In this document: one piece after another, positions 17,896-26,997 of the stretch | Position numbering within the stretch: position 1 is the first letter of the stretch | How the letters are laid out: each line of letters opens with the position of its first letter | Origin: Aquaspirillum sp. LM1 | Lineage (GTDB): Bacteria > Pseudomonadota > Gammaproteobacteria > Burkholderiales > Aquaspirillaceae | DNA length: 64,000 bases | NCBI RefSeq assembly: GCF_002002905.1 | Contig: NZ_CP019509.1 | Coordinates: 434,001 to 498,000, forward strand | Direction of reading: 5' to 3' | The notes under the pieces: model-generated | Told to the model about the DNA's origin: nothing | Databases searched by the model: none | What the model saw: the letters and a program-made list of their open reading frames with translations, nothing else | Program-made: the position numbers and the translations under genes

Positions 17896-19134
17896 TTGGC
17901 AAGACGTAGAGTCGTCATCACTGGCCTTGGCCTGGTGAGTCCGGTCGGCAACGACGTCGCTACCGGTTGGGCCAACATTGTTGCTGGCCAATCCGGTATC
18001 ACCCGCATCAGCAAGTTCGATCCGCAAGCCATGGCCTGCCAGGTGGCGGGCGAAGTGCGCGGCTTTGACGTGACCGCCTACATCCCCGCCAAGGACGCCC
18101 GCCGCATGGATACCTTCATCCATTACGGCATGGCGGCCGGCATTCAGGCCGTGCGTGACGCCGGGCTGGAGCAGGCCAACATCGACCCTGAGCGGATTGG
18201 CGTGATCATCGGCTCCGGCATTGGCGGCCTGCCGATGATTGAAGACACCCACAATGCCTTTCTGGCCGGTGGCCCGCGCAAGATTTCGCCGTTTTTCATT
18301 CCCGGCTCGATCAGCAATATGGTGTCGGGCAACCTGTCCATCCTGTTTGGCTACAAGGGCCCGAGCTACGCCATTGTGTCGGCCTGCACCACTGCCACCC
18401 ACTCGATTGGCGACGCGGCCCGGCTGATTGAATACGGCGATGCCGACGTGATGGTAGCCGGCGGCACCGAAGCCACCATCTGCCCGCTGGCGATTGGCGG
18501 TTTTTCCTCGGCCAAGGCGCTGTCCACCCGCAACGACGACCCGGCAACGTCCAGCCGGCCATGGGATGCAGGCCGTGACGGTTTTGTCATGGGCGAAGGT
18601 GCCGGGGTGATGGTGCTGGAAGAATACGAACACGCCAAACAGCGCGGTGCCACCATCTACGCTGAAGTGGTGGGTTACGGCATGAGCTCCGACGCCCATC
18701 ACATGACCGCACCGTGTGAAGACGGTGATGGCGCGATGCGCTGCATGAAAAACGCGCTGAAAAACGCCGGCATGAACCCGGACGAAGTGGACTACGTCAA
18801 TGCCCACGGCACCTCCACCCCGCTGGGCGATGTGGCAGAAACCGTGGCAGTGAAACGCTGCTTTGGCGACCATGCCTACAAGCTGGCAGTCAGCTCGACC
18901 AAATCGATGACCGGCCACCTGCTGGGTGCTGCTGGCGGGATTGAAGCCCTGTTCTCGGCGCTGGCGGTGTACCATCAGATCCTGCCGCCGACCATCAACC
19001 TGCATGAGCCGGGCGAAGGCTGCGATCTGGACTACGTGCCGAACACCGCGCGTGACGCCAAGATCAACGTTGCCCTGTCCAACTCGTTTGGCTTTGGCGG
19101 CACCAACGGCACGCTGATTTTCAAACGCGTCTGA
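17896..19134 (+). CDS. fabF: Beta-ketoacyl-ACP synthase II
   Basis: A 412-residue condensing enzyme for chain elongation. The Cys nucleophile is in VSACTTATHSIGDA. The two histidines are in NAHGTSTPLGD and KSMTGHLLGAAG, and NSFGFGGTNGTL ends the protein. I chose the TTG at 17896 because AAGGAG lies six bases upstream and the product then starts (M)ARRRVVITGLG, as in homologues. An ATG at 17851 would add 15 unconserved residues and ignore this ribosome site. A strong terminator follows. Confidence 0.95.
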   Translation: MARRRVVITGLGLVSPVGNDVATGWANIVAGQSGITRISKFDPQAMACQVAGEVRGFDVTAYIPAKDARRMDTFIHYGMAAGIQAVRDAGLEQANIDPERIGVIIGSGIGGLPMIEDTHNAFLAGGPRKISPFFIPGSISNMVSGNLSILFGYKGPSYAIVSACTTATHSIGDAARLIEYGDADVMVAGGTEATICPLAIGGFSSAKALSTRNDDPATSSRPWDAGRDGFVMGEGAGVMVLEEYEHAKQRGATIYAEVVGYGMSSDAHHMTAPCEDGDGAMRCMKNALKNAGMNPDEVDYVNAHGTSTPLGDVAETVAVKRCFGDHAYKLAVSSTKSMTGHLLGAAGGIEALFSALAVYHQILPPTINLHEPGEGCDLDYVPNTARDAKINVALSNSFGFGGTNGTLIFKRV

Positions 19135-19154
19135 GCGCGTGTTGCTTGACAGCC

Positions 19155-19190
19155 AAAACCGCCGTGCTACGCTCACGGCGGTTTTTGTTT
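19155..19190 (+). terminator. Rho-independent terminator after fabF
   Basis: AAAACCGCCGTG and CACGGCGGTTTT form a 12-bp stem with a 7-base loop, followed by more Ts. It lies 20 bases after the fabF stop, and its symmetrical A/T flanks could also work in reverse. It ends the fatty-acid operon before pabB. Confidence 0.9.
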
Positions 19191-19217
19191 TTTCTGCCCG
19201 CCCTGTCCTGGACTCTG

Positions 19218-20504
19218 ATGTATACCCTTCCGCTTTCGCATACACCTGATCTGGTTGCGCTGGCCGCCGCCAATCCGCACCAGTTTCCCTGCCTGCTGCA
19301 ATCCGCCGGAGCCCAGGGCTGGGACATCCTTGCCGCGTTTCCTGACAGCGTGCGCCATTACGGCCAGGCCGAGGCCGGGCAGCTGCACGCCGACCTGGCC
19401 GCACTGCCCGTGGGCGACGGGCTGGCGGATGGGGCGCTGCCGTTTCGCGGTGGCTGGTTTTTTTATCTGGGCTACGAACTGCTCAACCAGTTTGAACCCA
19501 GCGTACCCGCGCCGCTGGACGACGACTTTCCGCTGGGCGCGCTGCTGCGCATCCCGGCGGCGATTCTGGTCAATCGGGCCGACGCCAGCGCCTGGCTGAT
19601 GGCCGAGCGCCCGGAGCTGCTCGACCGGCTGATTGCCTGCCTGGCCGACGCCCCGATATTCGATCCGCGCCAGCCCAAGGTAGAACTGATTGAAGAAGAC
19701 CCACCGCTGGTGTTTACCGACGCGGTGCGCCGCATCCAGCGCTATATCCGCGAAGGCGATGTGTTTCAGGTGAATGTGTCGCGGCAGTGGGAAGTCAGCC
19801 TGAGCAAGCCTTATGCCCCGGCAGAAGTGTTTGCCGCCCTGCGCCGCGCCAACCCGGCACCGTTTTCTGCCCTGCTGCACTTGGGTGAGCACGCCGTGGT
19901 CAGCTCCTCGCCCGAGCGCCTGGTGCGGGTGGCGGCTGGCTGGGCAGATACCCGCCCGATTGCCGGCACGCACCCGCGCTCACCCGATCCGGCAGAAGAC
20001 GCCGCCCTGCGTCGCCGGCTGATTGACAGCAGCAAGGAGCGCGCCGAACACATTATGCTGATTGACCTGGAGCGCAATGACCTGGGGCGGATTTGCCAGC
20101 CGGGCAGCGTGGAGGTGAACGAGCTGATGGCGGTGGCCAGCTACAGCTATGTCCACCATATTGAATCCAATGTGCGTGGCCGTAAACGTCCGGAAGTCAG
20201 CCCGGCACAGGTGATGCGCGCGCTGTTTCCCGGCGGCACCATCACCGGTTGCCCCAAGGTGCGCACCATGCAGATCATCCGCGAGCTGGAAACCGCGCCG
20301 CGCCGCGCCTACACCGGCAGCCTGGGTTATCTGAACCACGATGGCACGCTGGACAGCAATATCCTGATCCGCACCTTCATGCAGACCGGCAGCCAGCTGC
20401 GTTTTCGCGCCGGTGCCGGCGTGGTAGCGGATTCCGACCCGGAACGCGAACTGCAGGAAACCCGGCACAAGGCGCGTGGGCTGCTGCGGGCATTGGGCCA
20501 GTAG
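19218..20504 (+). CDS. pabB: Aminodeoxychorismate synthase component I (PabB-like, chorismate-binding)
   Basis: A 428-residue chorismate-using enzyme of the TrpE/PabB family, probably making 4-amino-4-deoxychorismate for folate. The C-terminal chorismate domain has SSSPERLVRV, SKERAEHIMLIDLERNDLGR and FPGGTITGCPKVRTMQII. The position that is Lys in PIKGT of classical PabB is Ala here (PIAGT, residue 249), as in TrpE. pabC directly downstream argues for the folate role. The ATG at 19218 is used because the earlier in-frame ATG lies inside the fabF terminator. Confidence 0.85.
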   Translation: MYTLPLSHTPDLVALAAANPHQFPCLLQSAGAQGWDILAAFPDSVRHYGQAEAGQLHADLAALPVGDGLADGALPFRGGWFFYLGYELLNQFEPSVPAPLDDDFPLGALLRIPAAILVNRADASAWLMAERPELLDRLIACLADAPIFDPRQPKVELIEEDPPLVFTDAVRRIQRYIREGDVFQVNVSRQWEVSLSKPYAPAEVFAALRRANPAPFSALLHLGEHAVVSSSPERLVRVAAGWADTRPIAGTHPRSPDPAEDAALRRRLIDSSKERAEHIMLIDLERNDLGRICQPGSVEVNELMAVASYSYVHHIESNVRGRKRPEVSPAQVMRALFPGGTITGCPKVRTMQIIRELETAPRRAYTGSLGYLNHDGTLDSNILIRTFMQTGSQLRFRAGAGVVADSDPERELQETRHKARGLLRALGQ

Positions 20505-20635
20505 GGCCCCGCCTGAGGGGCACGCGCTGGGGGACTCGACTGGCATGGCCGTGGCGGCCAGGACGGCGTGCGCCAGACTTGAACTTCGGTCATTATCTGT
20601 CCATCATGGCAGACTGATTGCGCCAAGGAGGGAAA

Positions 20636-21448
20636 ATGTCGACCTGGATCAACGGCCTGCCGGCCACACAGCTGAATGCCGACGACCGTGGCCTGGCCTA
20701 TGGCGATGGCCTGTTTCGCACACTGCGCCTGCGCGATGGCGCACCCTTGCTGTGGCGCTGGCACTGGGCACGGCTGCAGGCCGATTGCGCCGCCTTGCGC
20801 CTGCCCTGCCCGGATGCCGGGTTGTGGCTGGGCGAGCTGGCCGCTGCCAGCGCTGGCGTGGCCGACGCTGTGGCCAAGCTGACCCTCACCCGGGGCGCTG
20901 GCCCGCGTGGTTACGCGCCGCCGACCCAGCCACAGCCCACCCGGATTATCCAGATCAGCCCGCGCATACCGCCTGCCGCCGAGTTCTACCAGCACGGCGT
21001 GGCGGTATACGCCTGCGCCCTGCGTCTGGGCCATCAGCCAGCGCTGGCCGGGGTCAAGCATCTGAACCGGCTGGAAAATGTGCTGGCGCGCAGTGAATGG
21101 TCGCCACCGGACTATGCCGAGGGCCTGCTGTGCGACAGCGAAGGCTGGGTGATTGAAGGCGTGATGAGCAATTTGTGGATCCGTCGGGGTCGCGAGCTGC
21201 TGACCCCGCAACTCGACCGCTGCGGCGTCAGCGGCGCAGCACGGGCCTGGGTGATGGAAGTGGCCGGCAGCCTGGGCTATCAGGTGCGCGAATGGCGGTT
21301 GCGCCCGGCGGATGTGCTGGCCGCGGATGAAGCCATGCTGTGCAACAGCCTGATTGGCTTCTGGCCGATTGCCCGCTACCAGCAACGGCGCTGGAGCCAG
21401 TTTCCCGCTGCCGATGCACTGAACCGCGCCTGGGCCGAGGCGGGTTAG
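20636..21448 (+). CDS. pabC: 4-amino-4-deoxychorismate lyase
   Basis: A 270-residue PLP enzyme of fold type IV (branched-chain aminotransferase-like) that releases p-aminobenzoate and pyruvate. The cofactor Lys is K141 in GVKHLNRLENVLAR. DRGLAYGDGLFRTLR at the N-terminus is the family signature. AAGGAGG lies before the ATG at 20636. It follows pabB by 131 bases and completes a two-gene PABA module. Confidence 0.93.
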   Translation: MSTWINGLPATQLNADDRGLAYGDGLFRTLRLRDGAPLLWRWHWARLQADCAALRLPCPDAGLWLGELAAASAGVADAVAKLTLTRGAGPRGYAPPTQPQPTRIIQISPRIPPAAEFYQHGVAVYACALRLGHQPALAGVKHLNRLENVLARSEWSPPDYAEGLLCDSEGWVIEGVMSNLWIRRGRELLTPQLDRCGVSGAARAWVMEVAGSLGYQVREWRLRPADVLAADEAMLCNSLIGFWPIARYQQRRWSQFPAADALNRAWAEAG

Positions 21449-21459
21449 GCACATGCGAA

Positions 21460-21569
21460 GGACGCGCTGATGTATTCAGCAAAATCGTTGTTGCCAAAAG
21501 CAAAACCCAGCAAAATCAAACCTCTGGATTCCTGCTTTCGCTGGAGTGACGATTTTTTCAGCGTTTTCC
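21460..21569 (+). mobile_element. MITE-like element, family 1, copy A
   Basis: About 110 bases starting GGACGCGCTGATGTATTCAG and ending TTTTTTCAGCGTTTTCC. The ends are imperfect inverted repeats of the core ACGCTGA. The interior (TTGCCAAAAGCAAAACCCAG, then CAGCAAAATCAA and CTGGATTCCTGC) matches copies at 34057 and 63541. It has no coding capacity. This copy lies directly after pabC and shows more end decay than the others. Confidence 0.75.
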
Positions 21570-21585
21570 GAATAGTTCAGTCACG

Positions 21586-22525
21586 TTGAAACACAAGGGC
21601 ACATGCGAGCGAGCTGACGTCGGGCGTCTCGGTTTGATTTCTGTTAAAACAAACCCTTGCCTTGCCAAAGTGAACCGCCCGCCGCACCCCCACCCCGTCA
21701 TTCCCGCGCCGGCGGGAATCCCGGGGCATCTACAGCGTGCAGCAGATGCGAGTTCTCACGACCACCACGCCACGCTCAATGCCCACGGCACACGATGTGG
21801 CACGGCCTGGGTTCCCGCCTGCGCGGGAACGACAAGTGAGGTGGGGCTCATACCGAAAGAGGTCTGGTCACCCATCACCTTGAAACGCAAGGGTACATGT
21901 GAGCGAGCTGACGTCGAGTATCTCTATTTGTTATTTTAAAACAAAGCTTTGCCTTGCCTTTCCACAGCAAACCGCCCGTCGCACCCCCACCCCGTCATTC
22001 CCGCGAAGGCGGGAATCCAGAGGCATCCACAGCGTGCAGCAGGTGCGAGTTCTCACCACCACCACCACCACGCCACGCTCAATGCCCACGGCGCACGCTG
22101 TGGCACGGCCTGGGTTCCCGCCTGCGCGGGAACGACACGTCAGGTGAGGCTCATGCCGAAAAAGGTTTAATCACCCATCACCTTGAAACGCAAGGGCATA
22201 TGTGAGCGAGCTTATGTCAGGCATCTCTATTTGTTCTGTTAAAACAAATCTTTGCCTTGCCTTTCCACGGCAAACCGCCCGTCGCACCCCCACCCCGTCA
22301 TTCCCGCGCAGGCGGGAATCCAGAGGCATCCACAGCGTGCAGCAGGTGCGAGTTCCACCACCACCACGCCACGCTTAACCCCCACGGCGCACGATGTGGC
22401 GCGGCCTGGGTTCCCGCCTGCGCGGGAATGACAAGCTAGGTGAGGCTCATGCCGAAAAAGGTCTGGTCACCCATCACCTTGAAACACAAGGGCACATGCG
22501 AGCGAGCTGACGTCGGGCATCCGCG
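21586..22525 (+). repeat. Tandem array of a ~300-bp unit (three copies plus a partial fourth)
   Basis: Units begin TTGAAAC(A/G)CAAGGG at 21586, 21880, 22183 and (partial) 22479, giving lengths of 294, 303 and 296 bases. Each contains two palindromic cores, ATTCCCGCG-N-AGGCGGGAAT-like and GTTCCCGCCTGCGCGGGAAC. Each also has a run of CAC triplets that varies in number between units, and a closing GGTCACCCATCACC. Short open frames inside are low-complexity and share no family features, so I annotate no gene. A distant diverged copy is at 46353. Confidence 0.9.
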
Positions 22526-22580
22526 CCGACTATCAGTTTATATCGTGATGAATGACTACTGGAGCGCCCTTATGTGTCCG

Positions 22581-23012
22581 CTACTGGGCTTCCACATAGC
22601 CAGCCTCCAGCACCAGCGCGCGAATTGGCTCGGGCACCGGAATCGATTTGCCAGTGGAATAATCCACCCACACCAGCGCCACTTCGCCTACCGCATACGC
22701 CTTGTCATGCTGGCCATTGACATAAAAATGGTGGCGCAAACGCAGGCTGCTGCGGCCCAGTTTTTCCACTTCCAGGGTAATTTCCACCTCAGCCGGGTAG
22801 GTGATCTGCTGCTTGAACACACAGCCGGTGCTGCCAATCACCGGCCCGGTGCCAGACGGGGTGATCGGCATGCCCAGGCGATCCAGCCACTGGATGCGTG
22901 CCTGTTCCATCAGTCGGAAATACAGGGTGTTGTTCAGATGCCCGACGGCATCCATGTCGCCCCAGCGCAGGGTGAGCGTTTCGCTGCCAATCTGCGGGTA
23001 GTGTTTGTCCAT
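22581..23012 (-). CDS. Acyl-CoA thioesterase, 4HBT hotdog family
   Basis: A 143-residue hotdog-fold thioesterase. LRWGDMDAVGHLNNTLYFRLMEQ has the family's catalytic Asp region (WGDMDAxGHxNN). It probably hydrolyses an acyl-CoA or 4-hydroxybenzoyl-CoA-like thioester. The substrate is not visible from sequence. AAGGAG lies nine bases before the ATG at 23012. It is flanked by the repeat array downstream and is not in an operon. Confidence 0.88.
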   Translation of the reverse strand: MDKHYPQIGSETLTLRWGDMDAVGHLNNTLYFRLMEQARIQWLDRLGMPITPSGTGPVIGSTGCVFKQQITYPAEVEITLEVEKLGRSSLRLRHHFYVNGQHDKAYAVGEVALVWVDYSTGKSIPVPEPIRALVLEAGYVEAQ

Positions 23013-23357
23013 TGATCCATCTCCTTGCCAATAATTTGATTGTTTTGTGCGCTTCGACGTCACTGTGCCGGGCTGATGCGGCTTTGTCCAGCCAGTTGGC
23101 GTGGTGAAAATACGACAGTTTTATATCTCTGGATGGGTGATGGACAAATGGGCTTTACTGGGCAAGCACAGGAAAAAACCGGTCAATATGTAGTTAAATT
23201 TGCGTAATTAACGAGATAAAGCGATGGTTTATGTCTGTTTGCCCGGTGTGTTCTGCGCCGTTGGCGCGGCTGGGCGACACCAATCCTCCGCAGGATGAAT
23301 TAGCTGACATATTGGCGTGCTCTGATGGCGCATCCTTACCCAGCAGGAATCCTGCCC
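23013..23357. other. Intergenic region between divergent thioesterase and PAS genes
   Basis: This 345-base stretch has no gene I can support. It holds both divergent promoters. The AT-rich part near 23190-23220 contains TAAA and GATAA blocks resembling a flagellar sigma-28 promoter, but with spacing too short by two bases. No repeat or RNA was recognised. Confidence 0.5.
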
Positions 23358-23951
23358 ATGCGCCACCCCCAGCTTGCACCGGTCGAAGTGTTTCTCGACC
23401 CTCGACAGCCGATTGTCACCCGCACCGATCTACGTGGCAGCATTGTCTACGCCAACCCGGCGTTTATTGCCATCAGCGGCTTCAGCGCGGCGGAACTGAT
23501 TGGCCAGCCGCACAATATTGTCCGCCACCCGGACATGCCCAAGCAGGCATTTGCCGATTTATGGCGCACCCTGGCCGAGGGCAAGCCCTGGCGCGGGATG
23601 GTGAAAAACCGGACCAAGTCTGGCGATTTTTACTGGGTGGAGGCCTACGTCACCCCGGTGTTCGAGCAGGGCCAGCATGTGGGCTATATGTCGGTGCGCA
23701 CCGCGCCCAAGCGCAATGAAGTGGCGGATGCCGAGCGCTTGTACGCCGAGATTCGTCAGGGCCTGGCGGCTTTTCCGGCCACCCGTCAGCCGTGGACGCC
23801 ATCGCTGCTCAGTGTGGGCGGTGGCATGGTGGGCTGTTTGCTGCTGGCGGTGCTGTTCAGCATGCTGACCCCCTCGAGCTGGCTGGGGGTGGCGCTGCTC
23901 AATGGCCTGGCATTGCTGGCCGGCGTCTGGATGACATTGAGCGTGCGCTAG
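23358..23951 (+). CDS. PAS-domain membrane protein, Aer-like but lacking the signalling domain
   Basis: A 197-residue protein. A PAS domain (about 15-120) has RTDLRGSIVYANPAFIAISGFS, LIGQPHNIVRHPDMP and KNRTKSGDFYWVEA, as in the aerotaxis receptor Aer. Two hydrophobic helices follow (about 152-172 and 174-194), and the protein ends at once. A full receptor would continue into HAMP and methyl-accepting domains. Beyond the TAG the same frame reads on for 18 codons (SLRQMRHTALVGHFEQSL) to a second stop. It may be a 3'-truncated chemoreceptor or a genuine short PAS protein. The ATG at 23358 is the simplest start; an earlier one at 23325 is possible. Confidence 0.72.
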   Translation: MRHPQLAPVEVFLDPRQPIVTRTDLRGSIVYANPAFIAISGFSAAELIGQPHNIVRHPDMPKQAFADLWRTLAEGKPWRGMVKNRTKSGDFYWVEAYVTPVFEQGQHVGYMSVRTAPKRNEVADAERLYAEIRQGLAAFPATRQPWTPSLLSVGGGMVGCLLLAVLFSMLTPSSWLGVALLNGLALLAGVWMTLSVR

Positions 23952-24076
23952 TCGCTGCGACAGATGCGCCACACGGCGCTGGTCGGGCATTTCGAGCAGT
24001 CGCTGTAGCGGCCCACACTGCCGCCAGGGCCTGCAACAGGCGTGGCGGCAGCGTGGGTCAGTGTGCCGGCAAGAGA

Positions 24077-24189
24077 GAGCCGCTCACAACATGCAGCGCA
24101 GCGGTTCTGGCTAGGCGCGTGACCGCAGACAGTACAAACAGGACGGCAAGGTCACGCAACAACGCCAGGAGGGTGTGGTGAGTGGCGCT
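24077..24189. repeat. Long-hairpin element, family 2, copy A
   Basis: About 113 bases starting GAGCCGCTCAC and ending GTGAGTGGCGCTA. The inner parts also pair in order: TTCTGGC-like with CGCCAGGAGG, and GCGTGACC with GGTCAC. One long imperfect hairpin is therefore possible. Copies are at 34244 and 60015. The ntrC stop codon lies in the last bases of the element, so it may serve as its terminator. Confidence 0.75.
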
Positions 24190-25609
24190 AAACGCTGTCG
24201 TCTTCGCGGGCACCGTCGATGCCCAGTTCCTGAATCTTGCGGGTCAGGGTGTTGCGGCCCAGACCTAGCAGGTGGGCGGCTTCCACCCGGCGGCCACCGG
24301 TATGCGCCAGTGCGGTTTTGATCAGCGCGGCTTCAAACTGATGGGTCAGGCTGTCGATAATGCCGATTTCGCCGCGCTTGAGCCGCTGATCGGCCAGATG
24401 TTCCAGCGCGCTCACCCAATCACCGCTGGGCATGCCATTTGGGCTGGCCTGCGGTGCTTCTTTCATTTCCGGCGGCAAATCGCCCGGTTCGATGGTCTGG
24501 CCGGGAGCCATGACCGTCAGCCAGTGGCAGATGTTTTCCAGCTGGCGCACATTGCCGGAGAAGGGATAGACCTTGAGCATGTCCATCGCCCCATCGGACA
24601 GGCGCTTGGGTTCGACGCCCAGTTGCTGCGCGCTCTTGAACAGGAAATGGCGGGCCAGCAGCGGCACGTCTTCCTGGCGTTCGCGCAGGGGCGGCAGGCG
24701 CAGGCGAATCACGTTCAGCCGGTGAAACAAATCCTCGCGGAACAGCCCCTGCTTGACCCGGTCTTCCAGATTCTGGTGGGTGGCGGCAATCACCCGCACA
24801 TTGGCCTTGATCGGCTGGTGGCCGCCCACCCGATAGAAAAACCCGTCGGACAGCACGCGCAGCAGGCGGGTTTGCAGCTCGGTGGGCATGTCGCCAATTT
24901 CGTCCAGAAACAGCGTGCCGCCTTCGGCTTCTTCAAAGCGGCCACGGCGCTGGGTGGTGGCACCGGTAAACGAGCCGCGTTCATGGCCAAACAGCTCGGA
25001 CTCCAGCAGGTCGCGCGGAATCGCGGCGGTGTTGATGGCGATGAATGACTTGGCCGCACGGTTGGAGTGGCGGTGCAGCGCATGCGCCACCAGTTCCTTG
25101 CCGCTGCCGGATTCGCCGGTAATCAGTACGGTAACCGACGACTGTGACAGCCGGCCAATGGCGCGGAACACATCCTGCATGGCCGGGGCCTGGCCCAGCA
25201 TCACCGGGGTGGCGTCCATGGCGTCCGGGCCGGCATTGTCGCGTTCGGCCTCGCCCAGCGCACGCTCGACCAGCTGCACCGCCTGATCCACGTCGAAGGG
25301 CTTGGGCAGGTATTCAAACGCGCCACCCTGGAAGGCCGCCACGGCGGAATCCAGGTCGGAGTGGGCGGTCATCACGATCACCGGCAAGGTGGGGTGTTCT
25401 GCCTTGACCGTGGCCAGAAATTTCAGCCCATCGGTACCGGGCATGCGGATGTCGCTGAGGATGACCTTGGGCAGGCTGTCATACATCGCGTTAAGCGCAT
25501 CGTCGGCGTTGGTGAAGCTGGCGTAACTGATGCTGGCGCGGGTCAGCGCCTTTTCCAGCACCCAGCGGATGGACTTGTCGTCGTCGATGATCCAGACGGA
25601 TGGCGTCAT
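24188..25609 (-). CDS. glnG: Nitrogen regulation response regulator NtrC
   Basis: A 473-residue sigma-54 activator. The receiver domain has the phospho-Asp D53 in LSDIRMPG. The AAA+ domain carries GESGSGKE, the sigma-54 contact loop as GSFTGA, and the Walker B FLDEIGDM. A Fis-type helix-turn-helix (RRVEAAHLLGLGRNTLTRKI) ends the protein. It is translated with ntrB (ATGA overlap) and probably activates glnA nearby, where NtrC-like sites are present. Confidence 0.95.
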   Translation of the reverse strand: MTPSVWIIDDDKSIRWVLEKALTRASISYASFTNADDALNAMYDSLPKVILSDIRMPGTDGLKFLATVKAEHPTLPVIVMTAHSDLDSAVAAFQGGAFEYLPKPFDVDQAVQLVERALGEAERDNAGPDAMDATPVMLGQAPAMQDVFRAIGRLSQSSVTVLITGESGSGKELVAHALHRHSNRAAKSFIAINTAAIPRDLLESELFGHERGSFTGATTQRRGRFEEAEGGTLFLDEIGDMPTELQTRLLRVLSDGFFYRVGGHQPIKANVRVIAATHQNLEDRVKQGLFREDLFHRLNVIRLRLPPLRERQEDVPLLARHFLFKSAQQLGVEPKRLSDGAMDMLKVYPFSGNVRQLENICHWLTVMAPGQTIEPGDLPPEMKEAPQASPNGMPSGDWVSALEHLADQRLKRGEIGIIDSLTHQFEAALIKTALAHTGGRRVEAAHLLGLGRNTLTRKIQELGIDGAREDDSV

Positions 25610-26661
25610 GCTTTTTTGTCTCCAAAGGGCAGCAGCACGGTAAAGCAGGTGTGGCCGGGGCGCGAGTCGAATTCCACGGTGCCGCCATGCTGGTGGACAT
25701 AGGTTTGCGCGATGGTCAGCCCCAGGCCGGTGCCTTCGGCGCGGCCAGTGACCAGCGGATAAAAGATGTGGTCTTTCAGCTCAGCTGGAATGCCGGGGCC
25801 GTTATCGATGATCTGCAGCAGCATGGCCAGCTGGTAGCGTTTGCGCGCCAGGGTGACCTGGCGGGCCACCCGGGTGCGCAGCACGATCTGGCCGCGCCCG
25901 TGCATGGCCTGGATGGCATTGCGCATGATATTGAGCACCACCTGAATCAGCTGCTCCTTGTCGGCGGTCAGCGGCGGCAGGCTGGTGTCGTAGTCGCGGC
26001 GGATGGAAATGCCTTGCGGGTACTCGGCCAACGCCACACTGCGCACCCGCTCCAGCACTTCGTGAACATTCACTTCGCCCAGGATGTGCTTGCGGTTGGG
26101 GGCGAGCAGGCGGTCGAGCAGCTGCTGCAGGCGCACCGCCTCGTGGGTGATCACATCCAGGTATTCTTTCAGCTCGGGCCGGTCGGCCAGCTCGTGTGCC
26201 AGCAGCTGTGCTGCGCCGCGAATCCCGCCCAGCGGGTTCTTGATTTCATGCGCCAGGTTGCGGATCAGCTCGCGGTTGGCGGCTTGCTGGATCAGCAGGC
26301 GTTCTTCATTGGCAATTTTCAGCTGCTGTTCAATCGGGCGCAGTTCAATCAGCGCCGCGCAGCCGGCCACATTGATCGGGGTGAGCGTGCAGATCACCTG
26401 CAGCACAATCTGGTTCAGCGTGGTCAGCGACAGGTCGTGTTCGGTAAAGCTGACATCGTGCGCCACCGCAGCGCGCAGGCCGGCCACCAGGGCGCGGCCA
26501 TCGATGAACAGGGTGGACAGCGTGTGTTTGAGCAGTTCTTTCTGACTCAGGGCCAGCAGATTTTCGCAGGCCGGGTTGACGTAGCGGATGCTGCCGTCGC
26601 GGCTGACAGCCAGCGTGGCGGTTTCCAACAGTTCTAGGCCGGCAAAGGCGGTATCGGGCAT
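25606..26661 (-). CDS. glnL: Nitrogen regulation sensor histidine kinase NtrB
   Basis: A 351-residue soluble kinase. A PAS domain is at about 8-110, the phospho-His is H138 in NLAHEIKNPLGG, and the ATPase domain has NIMRNAIQAM, DNGPGI and GTGLGLTIAQ. It phosphorylates NtrC under nitrogen limitation and is controlled by PII. No membrane segment is present, as expected. It is the first gene of the ntrB-ntrC pair. Confidence 0.95.
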   Translation of the reverse strand: MPDTAFAGLELLETATLAVSRDGSIRYVNPACENLLALSQKELLKHTLSTLFIDGRALVAGLRAAVAHDVSFTEHDLSLTTLNQIVLQVICTLTPINVAGCAALIELRPIEQQLKIANEERLLIQQAANRELIRNLAHEIKNPLGGIRGAAQLLAHELADRPELKEYLDVITHEAVRLQQLLDRLLAPNRKHILGEVNVHEVLERVRSVALAEYPQGISIRRDYDTSLPPLTADKEQLIQVVLNIMRNAIQAMHGRGQIVLRTRVARQVTLARKRYQLAMLLQIIDNGPGIPAELKDHIFYPLVTGRAEGTGLGLTIAQTYVHQHGGTVEFDSRPGHTCFTVLLPFGDKKA

Positions 26662-26997
26662 GGCGGACAGGGCTTGGGTGCGTTAGTCGGAAAAACGACA
26701 CGGCCAGGGTCAGGCCGTTGAATCGCTCAGGCCAGATTAGCAATAAGCGAGCCAGCCCAAAACGGTGCGCCATGCGCCGGGAATGGGGCTTGCTGCTGAG
26801 AATGCCAATGCTATGCACAATAGTAGGGCATCAGCTGGCAAAAAACCGGAAAACCCGGCCCAGGGAGGCGCATTTTTCGGGGGCGTGATGATGGCATGCG
26901 CAACAGTGAGGCATTGGCACGGCAGCGTAGGGTGGGTGAATGTTTAAAAAAATAAACAAACTGGCGGTATTGACCCAATCTGGCCCCCAGTTGGGGG
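26662..26997. other. Intergenic region between ntrB and the DUF4124 gene
   Basis: I see no gene in this 336-base stretch. It should contain the ntrB promoter. At 26984-26997 CCCCCA and TGGGGG form a tight dyad next to the DUF4124 stop, possibly a weak terminator. At 26941-26958 TGTTTA and TAAACA flank six A residues. Neither is diagnostic. Confidence 0.4.

Noticed and set aside
17707-19404. Open frame of about 565 codons on the minus strand
   Set aside because: Antisense shadow of fabF; His/Gly/Val-rich translation without any motif.
21657-22439. Several short open frames of 60-117 codons inside the tandem repeats
   Set aside because: They repeat with the unit, are Pro/His/Arg-rich and have no ribosome sites; they follow from the repeat sequence.
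21586-22525. CRISPR array in the repeat field
   Set aside because: Units are ~300 bases, similar over their whole length, without short repeats alternating with unique spacers, and no cas gene is near.
23190-23222. Flagellar sigma-28 promoter before the PAS gene
   Set aside because: TAAA and GATAA blocks are present but spacing is two bases short and the GCC of the -10 is missing.
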